DNA of 64,000 nucleotides from Fictibacillus nanhaiensis (GCA_016401345.1 JAEACG010000001.1:1178001-1242000), one strand, 5' to 3'; counted from the first letter of the stretch, positions 44,781 through 54,581 are shown. Made by a program: numbers and translations. Notes: a model not told the origin generated them from the sequence alone.

Positions 44781-45029
44781 TTAGTTATACGTATATGGTT
44801 CCCAATGAGCTAGATCATAGAGCCCAGAATTAATCCGGGTACTCTCCGCCTCCAATAATGACAGCAATTCATTTGGAAGCTCATTGTGATGATTGACAAG
44901 GTTCATCTCATCGTCTGGAGATGAGATCAGAACCGTGAACAACTTCTTATTTTCCATGTTCATCCCATGCACATGAATATAATTTAAATCTTTCACGCGA
45001 TACACAAAAAAGATACGATATTTATTCAT
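44781..45029 (-). CDS. Small protein of unknown function
   Basis: This 82-residue protein (MNKYRIFFVYRVKDLNYIHVHG ...) has no membrane segment or known motif. The ATG at 45029 has GGGAGTG eight bases upstream. It is transcribed in the same direction as the histidine kinase upstream, with about 53 bases between, and ends at its own terminator. No family is recognised. Confidence 0.6.
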   Translation of the reverse strand: MNKYRIFFVYRVKDLNYIHVHGMNMENKKLFTVLISSPDDEMNLVNHHNELPNELLSLLEAESTRINSGLYDLAHWEPYTYN

Positions 45030-45082
45030 CTTTCCCACACTCCCTTAGAAACAGTGTGGTCGGATTTCACACACATTAAACC

Positions 45083-46927
45083 TTATTTTGATGAAGACGG
45101 TGCAGTCGGAAGTTCGATCTCCACCTTCGTTCCCTCGTTTTCAACGGAAGAAAATTGTATCGCTCCACCGTGCTCTTCAATAATCTTAAAGCAAACCATC
45201 AAGCCTAACCCCGTACCCTTTTCCTTTGTTGTATAAAACGGTTCTCCAAGGGTTTTCAAACGTTCCGCTGGAATTCCACAACCTTGATCTTTTAGCTCGA
45301 GAAGAACAGAATCGTTGCGAATTCCGATCTTAATATGAATCTCTCCGTCTTTATCCATACTTTCAATCGCATTCTTTAATAGATTGATGAAAAGCTGTTT
45401 AAGTTGATTTTCCACACCATATACAAGTGGAATGTTATCCGAGATATTTACCCAGATTTGTATGTTTTTCATGATCGCTTGCGTTTCTAACAATCTTACA
45501 ACACTATAGATTAGTTCTTGAATGTTCGTATGCTCAAAGCTCACTGCCTGAGGTTTAGCAACAAGCATGAGTTCCCCGACAATATCGTTGATTCGATTCA
45601 GCTCTGACTCCATGATTCTAAGATATTCTAACCGAATCACATCGTCTGCATCTGATAATAGTTTCGTAAACCCTTTTAATGAAGTTAGCGGGTTCCGAAT
45701 CTCATGCGCCACTCCTGCAGCAAGCTCACCCAAAACAGACAGCTTCTCCGATTTCAACATAAGTTCTTCTGTCTGTTTTGCTTTCGTAACGTCTCTAGCA
45801 AAGGTTACTAGACTCTCAACATGTCCGTCTTTTGTCATAACCGGTACACCACGTGCCTCTAATAAGATCCAATCACCATTCTTATGAAGCAACCTGAACT
45901 CTGTTTGAAACGGTTCTTTTTTTACAAGAGCTCTCATGAATTGATCAGAGAGGCTCTGTATATCTTCTGGATGAACCATTTCAAGGATAGCCCCTTTAAT
46001 CTCACCATCTTCATAGCCAAGAACAGGTAAATGTGAAGGAGATACATATTGAATAATACCGGATGGATCAATCACAGTAATCAGATCTGTAGAATGTTCT
46101 GCGATCAAACGATATTTCGCCTCACTTTCCCGTAGAGCACGCTCTACTTTTTTCTGTGAAGTAATATCACGATATACGATTACGAACCCCATAATTTTTC
46201 CGTCCATGTCACATATATTTGAAAAAGATGCAGATACATCAAAAACGGTTCCGTCTTTGTGTATACGCTGTGTTTCATGAAGCGGAACCGATTGTCCCTG
46301 TTTTAAGAGATCAATGATCTCCTTTGATTCACCTTGTAGATGTTCAGGTGTAATAACAGGATAGTCGTCATTATCCTCTGAGAAATCTTCTTCGGCCCAA
46401 CCAAACATCTGAATGAATGCATCATTTACCTTAATAACTTCTTGTCTCGTATTGATGATGAGAATGGCATCTGTCGTTCCTTTTAAAACTGATTCTAATA
46501 AATCTAGAGCCACACTCAACTCTTCTTCCTTCTGCTTATGAGGAGTTATATCACGCCCTGTAATGACTAACACTTGGGGTTTACCATCACTCGTAAATGT
46601 CGGTTGCTTAATGAGCTCTAGCATTACTTTACGACCGCTCTTCATGAGAATCTTTTCAGCTGTTTTTATTGGCTTTCTAGTTTCCCAAGCTCTTTTATCA
46701 GAAAGGCTACATCTTTCAATTGCTTCATATGACAGTCTTGTATCTAGTTCCTCAAGACTTTTTCCTTTATATTCATCGTGGTTGATTCCATAAATATTAA
46801 GAGCAAACCGGTTCGCTTCTGCCCAAGTTCCATCCGGATATCTTAAACAAACAAATTCAGGCAGGACATCAATCATTTCTTTTAAAGTGGCAACTGCAGG
46901 TAATTCGTCCTGGCTCAATACTTTCAT
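45083..46927 (-). CDS. PAS-domain sensor histidine kinase
   Basis: This protein of about 614 residues is soluble: no membrane helix or signal peptide is seen. Three PAS domains follow one another (around residues 12-125, 135-255 and 265-385), with PAS phrases such as VFDVSASFSNICDMDGKIMGFVIVYRDITSQK and YVSPSHLPVLGYEDGEI, shortened here to DMDGKIMGFVIVYRDI and SHLPVLGYEDGEI. The dimerisation box is GELAAGVAHEIRNPLTSLKG with the phospho-accepting His. The ATPase domain has QLFINLLKNAIESM, LKDQGCGIP and GTGLGLMVC. The layout resembles the sporulation kinases KinA/KinE, so input to Spo0A is possible. No response regulator lies next to it. The start at 46927 is chosen by spacing from GGGTGG. Confidence 0.88.
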   Translation of the reverse strand: MKVLSQDELPAVATLKEMIDVLPEFVCLRYPDGTWAEANRFALNIYGINHDEYKGKSLEELDTRLSYEAIERCSLSDKRAWETRKPIKTAEKILMKSGRKVMLELIKQPTFTSDGKPQVLVITGRDITPHKQKEEELSVALDLLESVLKGTTDAILIINTRQEVIKVNDAFIQMFGWAEEDFSEDNDDYPVITPEHLQGESKEIIDLLKQGQSVPLHETQRIHKDGTVFDVSASFSNICDMDGKIMGFVIVYRDITSQKKVERALRESEAKYRLIAEHSTDLITVIDPSGIIQYVSPSHLPVLGYEDGEIKGAILEMVHPEDIQSLSDQFMRALVKKEPFQTEFRLLHKNGDWILLEARGVPVMTKDGHVESLVTFARDVTKAKQTEELMLKSEKLSVLGELAAGVAHEIRNPLTSLKGFTKLLSDADDVIRLEYLRIMESELNRINDIVGELMLVAKPQAVSFEHTNIQELIYSVVRLLETQAIMKNIQIWVNISDNIPLVYGVENQLKQLFINLLKNAIESMDKDGEIHIKIGIRNDSVLLELKDQGCGIPAERLKTLGEPFYTTKEKGTGLGLMVCFKIIEEHGGAIQFSSVENEGTKVEIELPTAPSSSK

Positions 46928-47050
46928 CATATCCACCCTTTTTTACTAAAACTTTCTTAACGTCTATAAATTAAATAAAAGGGTCTATTTTCCTTTATTT
47001 TTTTTGGAGTTTCGCACGTCAAATTCGTTTATTTTTCGCCGAAATATGAC

Positions 47051-47081
47051 AAAAAGACGCTTCCCTTGTGGAAAGCGTCTC
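47051..47081 (-). terminator. Terminator of the HU gene
   Basis: On the minus strand AGACGCTTTCC-ACAA-GGGAAGCGTCT is followed by TTTTTG. Confidence 0.87.
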
Positions 47082-47097
47082 TTGTATATGCTGACGA

Positions 47098-47376
47098 TTA
47101 AACGGCTTTTACCGCTTCTTTTAGCGATTTACCGGGCTTGAAAGCTGGCACATTGCTTGCTTGAATCATGATCTCTTCACCAGTAAGAGGATTGCGACCT
47201 TTTCTTGCGTTACGGTTTCTTGTTTCAAATGTTCCGAAACCAATAAGCTGTACGCTTTCTCCGTTTTTCAAAGCATCTGTAATCGCATCTAGCACTGCAT
47301 CAACGGCAAGCGCTGATTCCTTTTTGTTCATACTCGTTGCATTTCGAACTGCATCTACTAAATCCATCTTTTTCAT
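47098..47376 (-). CDS. HU family DNA-binding protein
   Basis: This 92-residue protein is a complete HU/HBsu homologue: [43 protein letters not shown] and the final [19 protein letters not shown] dimers bend and compact DNA without strong sequence preference. Seven bases before the ATG lies AAAGGAG. It is a single gene with its own terminator. Chromosomes of this group often carry more than one HU gene. Confidence 0.93.
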   Translation of the reverse strand: MKKMDLVDAVRNATSMNKKESALAVDAVLDAITDALKNGESVQLIGFGTFETRNRNARKGRNPLTGEEIMIQASNVPAFKPGKSLKEAVKAV

Positions 47377-47507
47377 TATGAATTGCTCCTTTCAAACATT
47401 AAATGAACTGCTTGTGTAGCAACATTATTAACGAAAAAGATAGGTTTCATACAGAAAGATACAAAATTCCGAAAAATATTTATATAGTTTAATAATTCGT
47501 TTTCGAA

Positions 47508-48281
47508 TTAGAACCCTTGAATGGTCATACCACCATCAACAAATAGTGTTTGGCCGTTCACGTAATCAGCTGCTTCACTAGCTAAAAATACCGCTGGTCC
47601 CACAAGGTCCGGTAGTTCTCCTACTCTCTTTTGTGGAGTAACAGCTATTATGTCTTGTAAATATTTTTCGTCGGCTAGCAGTTTCTCTGTTAATGGTGTC
47701 TTAAAATACCAAGGACCGATGCTGTTCACATTAATTCCGTACTGTCCCCACTCAAGAGCTAAGTTCTTTGTCATCTGTATGATCGCAGCTTTTGTAGAGG
47801 CATAGACTACACCTGTACGAAGAGCGACATGTCCTGCAACAGAAGAAATAGTAATAACCTTACCCCCGCCGCCGGCTTGTTTCATCCGTTCCCCAGCTTG
47901 CTGCGAGAACCAAAAAGCTGATCGAAGGTTCGTATGCATGATGATATCCCATTCTTCATCAGTGACATCTAAAGCTTTTGAGCGGATATTCATTCCGGCA
48001 TTGTTCACAAGAATATTTACGCTTACCCCCTCTTCGTCTAGCGTTTCAAAAATTCCAATAACTTGTTCCTTATTCGTAACATCTGCTTCAAAAAGATACG
48101 CTTTCGTTCCAGCACGTTCAATCAACTGTGCTGTCTTTTCCAGATCAGATTGGGTTCTGGATACAATCACGACATCCGCTCCGGCTTCTGCATATCCAAT
48201 CGCTATCGCTTGTCCGATTCCTCTTCCAGCACCAGTTACGAGTGCTGTTTTGCCTTTAAGTGAAAATGACGGTAAATACAC
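47508..48281 (-). CDS. SDR family oxidoreductase
   Basis: This 257-residue short-chain dehydrogenase has TGAGRGIG for NAD(P) binding, LVNNAG near residue 90, the catalytic Ser in ISSVAG, and YASTK with Tyr and Lys. The terminal VNGQTLFVDGGM is typical of gluconate or ketoacyl reductases. The GTG start at 48281 has AGGAGG eight to nine bases upstream. It follows the membrane gene at 48300 by 18 bases on the same strand, so co-transcription is likely. The substrate cannot be named. Confidence 0.87.
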   Translation of the reverse strand: MYLPSFSLKGKTALVTGAGRGIGQAIAIGYAEAGADVVIVSRTQSDLEKTAQLIERAGTKAYLFEADVTNKEQVIGIFETLDEEGVSVNILVNNAGMNIRSKALDVTDEEWDIIMHTNLRSAFWFSQQAGERMKQAGGGGKVITISSVAGHVALRTGVVYASTKAAIIQMTKNLALEWGQYGINVNSIGPWYFKTPLTEKLLADEKYLQDIIAVTPQKRVGELPDLVGPAVFLASEAADYVNGQTLFVDGGMTIQGF

Positions 48282-48299
48282 GTATACGACCTCCTCTAT

Positions 48300-49205
48300 T
48301 TAGTTAAAAAGTTCGGGGGAAATGATGAAGTAACGTTCTTGGTTTGTCTCATAAGTATTCATCGTATGAATGCTAATTTGGTAGGTAGGTATATCCATAT
48401 CGTCTTCCATTTCAGAATCGTCCTCACGTACAACTAGATCAGTAATTTTTTTAATACCTGAATTCTCTATGTTCCACAAAGAGCTGTCCACACTATCAAA
48501 CTGTACTTGTTCAAAGTTTGTGAAGCTCAAATAATAGGAATCACCTTTTGGAACCATATGTTTTAATCCATGCAGATCGAGCGCTTTAAAATAAATGTGA
48601 GGTGAAGAGATATAGTTTTGACGATTTACCATCTGGAGTTCTGCATCCTGAATTTGAGTACTAATTTGATATTTGCCATCGTGTAAAGTGACCCATGCAT
48701 TCATATCTCGCCCGTCTCTATAATAAGAAGCTTCATAGTTAAACTGCTGAATCTTTCCTTTCTTATTAAAAATGAGCGACAGGTTATTGATAGCAAGCTC
48801 TCCTTCTGCATGCAGCGCTTTCTTTACCTTCTCATACTCTTTATTTAATTTCATTTCGTATGCATTTGTTAGAGCATTAACTCGGAACACTTCTTCATAA
48901 TAAGCAGCTACTGAGTAGTTCATAATTAAGCTTGATGCAAAAGATAACACTCCTAGAGAAGCAGCCCACTTTTTAGCATCTTTATTTAAGATGATCTTAG
49001 GAAGGAAAAAGAGCAGGAAGATCGCAAGTCCCACTGGTAGTACCCAAGATTCAATACGAAACGTAAACGTACCTAATAAAAAGTAGCCAATCAGTTTCCA
49101 CCCGATCTTTGATTCTTCGCGGTCTGCTTTCTTCGTATAAATGAGTATCAATAATACAAGAAAAATGACTGAGATGCCCCAAGCTAGTAACGACTCTATT
49201 CGCAT
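48300..49205 (-). CDS. Membrane protein of unknown function
   Basis: This 301-residue protein begins with several hydrophobic helices (about residues 4-22, 42-55, 58-72 and 82-98). A long outside or cytoplasmic domain follows (YEEVFRVNALTNAYEMKLNKEYEKVKKAL ... YYRDGRDMNAWVTLHDGKYQIST, shortened to NAYEMKLNKEYEKVKKAL). AGGGGG lies before the ATG at 49205. It is co-transcribed with the SDR gene 18 bases downstream. No family is recognised. Confidence 0.6.
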   Translation of the reverse strand: MRIESLLAWGISVIFLVLLILIYTKKADREESKIGWKLIGYFLLGTFTFRIESWVLPVGLAIFLLFFLPKIILNKDAKKWAASLGVLSFASSLIMNYSVAAYYEEVFRVNALTNAYEMKLNKEYEKVKKALHAEGELAINNLSLIFNKKGKIQQFNYEASYYRDGRDMNAWVTLHDGKYQISTQIQDAELQMVNRQNYISSPHIYFKALDLHGLKHMVPKGDSYYLSFTNFEQVQFDSVDSSLWNIENSGIKKITDLVVREDDSEMEDDMDIPTYQISIHTMNTYETNQERYFIISPELFN

Positions 49206-49360
49206 CGTTATCCCCCTAATTTTTGGATAATAATATAAGTTTATCAAAAAATGCGTGAAAAAGACGCTGCTATCCAATAGAAATCGAAAACAACAAAAAA
49301 CAACTTGCTCATAAGCGGTTTCGTAACATTGAACAATTCAATCATCATGTACAGCCCACT

Positions 49361-49389
49361 AAAAAAAGCACAGCTATTCGGCTGTGCTC
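49361..49389 (-). terminator. Terminator of the SNF2 helicase operon
   Basis: On the minus strand AGCACAGC-CGAATA-GCTGTGCT is followed by TTTTTTT. Confidence 0.87.
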
Positions 49390-49392
49390 TAC

Positions 49393-52185
49393 TTACGATT
49401 CTACCCACTCTTTTCTCAGCGTAAATAGATCTTTTAATTCGTCAGTTGATAATTCTGTAATCCAATTCTCACTCTGAATCACTTTTTCTGAGAGTTCTTT
49501 CTTACTCTCAAGCATCATGTCAATCTTCTCTTCTAATGTGCCAAGCGTAATCATCTTATGCACCGTCACGAATTTTTTCTGTCCGATGCGATGAGCCCGA
49601 TCTGTTGCTTGATTCTCAACAGCTGGATTCCACCATCTATCATAATGAATAACGTGATTTGCCTCGGTCAAGTTGAGTCCTGTTCCACCAGCTTTTAGAG
49701 ATAAGATAAAAATAGGATGCTCTCCATCTTGAAAGCTTTCTATCATTTGGTCGCGTTTTTGCTTGCTTAGACTGCCATGCAGAAAGAGTACTGTTCGTCC
49801 AAATTTTTTCTCCACATACTTCTTTATCAGTTCACCCATAAAAATAAATTGAGTAAAGATCAGACACTTCTCATCCTTTTCAAGAATAGCATCGATCAAT
49901 TCAATCGTCTTAGCAAATTTTACAGATTGATCTTCAAGCTTGCCTAGCTTGTCATTCTTTGTATAGAGAGCTGGGTGATCGCAAATCTGTTTCAGTTTTC
50001 CTAACATCGCGAGTAATAGTCCACGCCTTTGCATCCCTGTTACCTTTTCCAACTGCTCAAATGTATCTTGAACAAGTCTTTCGTATAGAGAAGCTTGTTC
50101 TTTTGATAACGGACAATATTCTTTGATCTCTTGTTTCTCAGGCAGGTTGAGCTGAACAGCAGGATCCATTTTCGTACGACGCAGCAGGAATGGTTGAACA
50201 AGCTGTTTTAATTGCTGTAAACGCAACGTATCATTATCTTTCTCCACTGGCACTACAAACTTTTTCTGAAACGATGGTTCGCTCCCTAAATATCCTGGGT
50301 TCAAAAAATCGAAAATAGCCCACAGTTCAAGAAGTCTGTTTTCTACAGGTGTTCCCGTTAGCGCGATCTTGTGACGTCCGTTAAGTCTGCGAATACTTCT
50401 TGACTGTTTTGTATAGCTGTTCTTAATGTTCTGTGCCTCATCAAGCACGATTGCTTCCCAATATGTTTCACCCATCTCACTAAAATCAAGCTGGCAAGTC
50501 GTGTAAGAAGTAATAACAACATCAAATTTTTTATTCCACTCAGCAAAATGATCCCCCTTCTTACGGTTCCCCCCGTAATGAAGACCTACGGATAAAGTGG
50601 GTGAAAAGTTTTGAAGCTCTTTTTGCCAGTTGCCGATTACAGAGGTAGGGCATACAAGTAAAAATGTACCTTCATGTTTTTCTTTTTCTTTCACCTTTAA
50701 GAAGTAGTCAATGGTCTGTACTGTTTTACCTAAACCCATATCATCAGCTAAACAACCACCAAGGCCGAATTCCCGAAGAAAATACATCCAAGAACTTCCT
50801 GTCTTCTGATAATCTCTTAATGTTCCGATTAAGTTTTCTGCTTTAGGCTCAATCGGCAGTGTTTTGATCTCCGTCAGCTGATCCATCCATGCGTTTAACG
50901 GTTCATCCCACTCAATGTCGAGCATCGGTCCGTCAGACTCTATTCCTAGAAGACCATCTTCAGCAGGGTTGGTCTCCATATTTAGAAGATGTTGCTCTAG
51001 TACATCCTTCAACTGAATTCCTGTACGATCCACATTCTTTATAAGATGACGCACTTGTTTCATCCACTCAGGATCTACTCTGTACCATTGGCCGTTTCTT
51101 CGCACGAGCCTCCTGCTTCCATCAACCAGCTTACGAAATTCTTCTTCCGTAAGCTCTTCATCGCCCGTTGACATTCGCCAATCGAACTGCATAATCGCAT
51201 TTAATCCCAAGAACGAAGGTGCTCCACCAGATTGCTGCGATTTTGTTTTGATCTTTGCCTTTACTTTTGGTTGAAGTTCTTGAACGGTTTGCCACCATGC
51301 TGGAAGAACAACGGTAAGTCCAATCTGTCTTAACAGATCGCTTTTGAGTGTTAAAAAATCCCAAGCCTCTTTTTCTGTTATTTCATCTCGTATTTCTTTT
51401 CTCGCATTTGGTTTTAACCAAGAGATTAATTTTGTCACGAGATCTATGTCAGACTCTAACATCTCTTTGAAAGCTTTCCATTCCTCTGGAAGAAGTGTGC
51501 TTTTTCCGAGATACGGCACAGCTATTCCATCTTCTTTTTCTTGAAGAATGACATCTAGCTTCCATACATCTTCAATAGCTTCACCATCATTTGCAGGTTC
51601 AGACAGTTCAAATATGATATCAAAGGGCTTTGGATCTTTTCTCCAGCCAATCTTAATCAGCCATTCCTCTTCACTTAAATGATTCAAGGCAGATATGATC
51701 TGTCGAGGTATACCCTTCATGCGTTCTCTATTAAAATTTGTAGGCATGTATGTGTTGCCGTCATGTGGCAATGTTGAGAGAGCTTCGTTCACCCAGGCGG
51801 ATTCAATTCTCTCTCCATCCGTTCTCCATGCCCATGATCCTGTCTTCCATGCTTCATAGTCAGGAGTAACCTTTTCTTTCTGCATCAAACGGAAGACATC
51901 GTTAGCCTCTTTTACAAAAGTCCAAGAATCATCTTCCCAATTGTTTTTCGTTAGAAAGAATTCGGGATATCGATTAAAAAGATCAAAAGCTTCCCCCGCA
52001 TCTAAATAAACATTCTGGTCATCATCAACTTCTAGCATCGTCCCATAAAATGAAGGCTTATGCCATGTAAATAAAAGAGGTTTCCAGTCGTTTACATGCA
52101 CTCTTTTCGAATGTTTAGTGGCCCATAAAACCATGTTGCCATGAAGCCATTTCGCGTGTATCAAAAGATTGCTTGTATCGATCAT
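49393..52185 (-). CDS. ywqA: SNF2-type DEAD/DEAH-box helicase
   Basis: This 930-residue protein has an N-terminal half of unknown fold and a Swi2/Snf2 motor in the second half. Motif I is LADDMGLGKTVQTI, motif II VLDEAQNIKN (DEAQ), motif III LTGTPVENR, motif V GGTGLNLTEANHVIHYDRWWNP and motif VI ATDRAHRIGQ. It moves along double-stranded DNA using ATP and remodels protein-DNA complexes. Size and order match B. subtilis YwqA (922). It overlaps the upstream partner gene by four bases, so both are made together. Confidence 0.93.
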   Translation of the reverse strand: MIDTSNLLIHAKWLHGNMVLWATKHSKRVHVNDWKPLLFTWHKPSFYGTMLEVDDDQNVYLDAGEAFDLFNRYPEFFLTKNNWEDDSWTFVKEANDVFRLMQKEKVTPDYEAWKTGSWAWRTDGERIESAWVNEALSTLPHDGNTYMPTNFNRERMKGIPRQIISALNHLSEEEWLIKIGWRKDPKPFDIIFELSEPANDGEAIEDVWKLDVILQEKEDGIAVPYLGKSTLLPEEWKAFKEMLESDIDLVTKLISWLKPNARKEIRDEITEKEAWDFLTLKSDLLRQIGLTVVLPAWWQTVQELQPKVKAKIKTKSQQSGGAPSFLGLNAIMQFDWRMSTGDEELTEEEFRKLVDGSRRLVRRNGQWYRVDPEWMKQVRHLIKNVDRTGIQLKDVLEQHLLNMETNPAEDGLLGIESDGPMLDIEWDEPLNAWMDQLTEIKTLPIEPKAENLIGTLRDYQKTGSSWMYFLREFGLGGCLADDMGLGKTVQTIDYFLKVKEKEKHEGTFLLVCPTSVIGNWQKELQNFSPTLSVGLHYGGNRKKGDHFAEWNKKFDVVITSYTTCQLDFSEMGETYWEAIVLDEAQNIKNSYTKQSRSIRRLNGRHKIALTGTPVENRLLELWAIFDFLNPGYLGSEPSFQKKFVVPVEKDNDTLRLQQLKQLVQPFLLRRTKMDPAVQLNLPEKQEIKEYCPLSKEQASLYERLVQDTFEQLEKVTGMQRRGLLLAMLGKLKQICDHPALYTKNDKLGKLEDQSVKFAKTIELIDAILEKDEKCLIFTQFIFMGELIKKYVEKKFGRTVLFLHGSLSKQKRDQMIESFQDGEHPIFILSLKAGGTGLNLTEANHVIHYDRWWNPAVENQATDRAHRIGQKKFVTVHKMITLGTLEEKIDMMLESKKELSEKVIQSENWITELSTDELKDLFTLRKEWVES

Positions 52186-53498
52186 GAAATAAACTTTCCT
52201 TTCCTTAGCTCTTCCTGAAAGGCTCTTAGCCGTCCATAAACAGTAGCAATACGATTGATATACTGTGAAAAACGTTCTTCTTCACCAAGATCAAAATATA
52301 AGGATCGAAGTGTTTTTAAATGTTTAATAGCGGACTGATAAGATTTTCTAGTCCTCTCATTAATCAGCCTATCAATCGCTTGGTGATAGATCGGCAGAAC
52401 TGATTCTTTTTGAAAGGACACGACCTCTTTTAAATCCTTTCTTTGAATCAATTCAGGTGAGTAACCCATAATAACTTGCAGTTCTACCCATCTTTCATGC
52501 TCACCGATCACCATCAAATACTCCCCGTACTCATAGAACGTGATAGGTAAGAATTCAATCAGCATCTCTTCATACTGATCCTCGTCACCTGTGTGTTGAG
52601 CGTACTTCCAAAAATAGCTTAAGTATTCATGAAAAAACTCACGAGATTCAGAATGGTAATAGTACGTACCAACACCTTCTAGGAAATATGGCTTTAGATC
52701 AAGCAGCCACAACAAGAGTCGATCCCATTCTTGTTTGTCTACTAATAACTTCATCCAAACAAGATAATGAACCATATCCACTTTTTTCTCACACTGTGTT
52801 AACCGTTTAAAAGCTAGTTGTTCATCTCCACTAGCAAAAGCAAAATGAACAAGAGCTAGTTCAAGCATTTGAGATGTTTTGCCACTTTCTTTTTCTTCTA
52901 AAAGCTGTTTTTCATATTTAGTAACCCAAGCCTGCTCAACATAGAGTAACGACCAGCTGATCTGAAATAGATAAAAGAGAAGATGTCCCCACTTAGGAGG
53001 GATCTCATAAAGACTCTGAAAGTTTCTTAAGCTCTCTTCCAAAAGCTTTTTATTCTCATTTAGTAACTTTTTGCTGTCGATCTGTTTTAAAGTTATATAC
53101 ATTTGATCACTTAGTTTCTCAACAGTAGCATCAAAATTGGACTGCATATATGTAGCTACACCATATTGACCTTCAAACGAAAACAATCGAATCAGCGTTT
53201 CGATCTGTACGTGATATTTGTATAATAATGCTATATCTTCGTCAAAGAACTGCCCTGCATTTAAGAGCGCAGGATAATAATCGCGATAGATATGAACAAA
53301 CGTATAACTCGTATCTTTTCCATCAACGAGATCTCGAAAGGAGACGGTTTGCAGTTTACGTCTCTCGAAAGTTTCAAACCGTTCTGAAAAATACTCTCGC
53401 CATAGTTGAACAGAATGTGTGTTTTGAACTTTTTGCTCAGGCGTTTCAAAATGAACATGAGTTTCGCCCTTATCTTTATGCTCTTCAGTTGGTTTCAT
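52182..53498 (-). CDS. Partner of the SNF2 helicase, without a visible SWIM finger
   Basis: This 438-residue all-helical protein sits directly upstream of the SNF2 helicase gene and overlaps it by four bases (ATGA). That place is held in relatives by a SWIM zinc-finger protein such as B. subtilis YwqB (about 540 residues). The C-x-C...C-x-H finger is absent here: the protein starts MKPTEEHKDKGETHVHFETPE, split as MKPTEEHKDK and GETHVHFETPE, and soon enters helices such as LLRQ-free QLWREYFSERFETFERRKL. The ATG at 53498 has GGGGGGAG upstream. It may be a diverged YwqB homologue that lost the finger. Role with the helicase is inferred. Confidence 0.65.
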   Translation of the reverse strand: MKPTEEHKDKGETHVHFETPEQKVQNTHSVQLWREYFSERFETFERRKLQTVSFRDLVDGKDTSYTFVHIYRDYYPALLNAGQFFDEDIALLYKYHVQIETLIRLFSFEGQYGVATYMQSNFDATVEKLSDQMYITLKQIDSKKLLNENKKLLEESLRNFQSLYEIPPKWGHLLFYLFQISWSLLYVEQAWVTKYEKQLLEEKESGKTSQMLELALVHFAFASGDEQLAFKRLTQCEKKVDMVHYLVWMKLLVDKQEWDRLLLWLLDLKPYFLEGVGTYYYHSESREFFHEYLSYFWKYAQHTGDEDQYEEMLIEFLPITFYEYGEYLMVIGEHERWVELQVIMGYSPELIQRKDLKEVVSFQKESVLPIYHQAIDRLINERTRKSYQSAIKHLKTLRSLYFDLGEEERFSQYINRIATVYGRLRAFQEELRKGKFIS

Positions 53499-53812
53499 TC
53501 CGTCTCCCCCCTTTCTTTTTATTACCAATTATAGCAAAATACATCTATACTCATTCATGTATATCATATCTATTTTAAAGGAAACCGTTGAAATTGACCA
53601 AAGATACACATTTAACACCTAAAACAATTCCAATTTTTACCGATAATATGAATAGAAGTGTCTGATATCGGCTTTTAGAAACAATCAACACAAGATAAAA
53701 GTTTAGAGAAAAGAGTACAGAATTCTATGAAGTTAGGTCTACCTTTAATGATATGCTTGTCGATCGCAATAGAGACTCCTTCTTCTTTACAACTGGAAAG
53801 GAAGAACCACTT

Positions 53813-53977
53813 ATGATAGAAAAAAATATTCAAGAACGAATCCGTTTATTAAGAGAAGAATTATATCGAATTTCAAACCAACTAAACTATGAATTAACAC
53901 ACCCCAAATTGGTCACGATCAGCCAACAGCTCGATCAACTATTGAACCAGTACTCTAAATTTGAACAGAAAGTATAA
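53813..53977 (+). CDS. Spo0E-like aspartyl-phosphate phosphatase
   Basis: This 54-residue protein contains the family layout of two helices: IQERIRLLREELYRISNQLN and then KLVTISQQLDQLLNQYSKFE, with the S-Q-Q-L-D signature. Members dephosphorylate Spo0A~P. The ATG at 53813 has AAAGGAAG eight bases upstream; the extended frame from 53753 lacks one. A second homologue follows on the same strand 220 bases later. Confidence 0.78.
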   Translation: MIEKNIQERIRLLREELYRISNQLNYELTHPKLVTISQQLDQLLNQYSKFEQKV

Positions 53978-54197
53978 AAACGGCTGCTTGTTAGGTCGTT
54001 TTTTTATTTCAACGTAACCTTCTACTTTTTCAACTAAAACACTACTTTCCCTCTCGAACTTAATTCGACATTCCTTCCCTTCAATATTGTAGTTTTTTGT
54101 AACATTATCACTATTTTAGCCGAAACCCTTTTTCTTTTTGTAAATTTATTGCATATTAAGTGAAGACAAAATCTCTCATGAAAGTTGTGAATAGAAC

Positions 54198-54356
54198 ATG
54201 TTGTTGCAATTAATTGAGGAAAAACGTGAAGTATTGTTATGTCTTGGCAAAACATATGGTTTAACCGCTAAAGAAACAGTGATCTGCAGTCAGGAATTAG
54301 ATCAGTTATTGAATCGCTTAGATGATTTTATTGGCGAACCTAGCGACAACTCGTAA
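54198..54356 (+). CDS. Spo0E-like aspartyl-phosphate phosphatase
   Basis: This 52-residue frame reads LLQLIEEKREVLLCLGKTYG then LTAKETVICSQELDQLLNRL, with the diagnostic S-Q-E-L-D. The ribosome site is weak (GTTGTGAATAG), so the start may be another codon or expression may be low. It lies 220 bases after another Spo0E-like gene on the same strand. In B. subtilis such phosphatases delay sporulation. Confidence 0.75.
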   Translation: MLLQLIEEKREVLLCLGKTYGLTAKETVICSQELDQLLNRLDDFIGEPSDNS

Positions 54357-54477
54357 TTTTTGTCTATTTCCTGGGAAATTTGTCGTTTGAGAGAGAATGA
54401 TTATCAACTTAAACGAATCCTACATAATCATTATCTATTAAATTCCATAATTACCTATTATTATATGAAAATAGTAA

Positions 54478-54532
54478 TGTAATCTCTTTGTTATCTTCTC
54501 CTAATGAGTTTGTTACATTCGATTAGTATAAT
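54478..54532 (+). promoter_or_regulatory. WalR box and promoter of the 3D-domain gene
   Basis: TGTAAT-CTCTT-TGTTAT (54478-54494) fits the WalR direct repeat TGTWAH-N5-TGTWAH. TATAAT (54527-54532) lies downstream, and the box sits just upstream of the expected -35. B. subtilis yocH is activated by WalR in this way. Confidence 0.72.
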
Positions 54533-54581
54533 TGGCAACCGAGGCGTATTTAACCAATTATACATATTAGGAGGAGTTATC

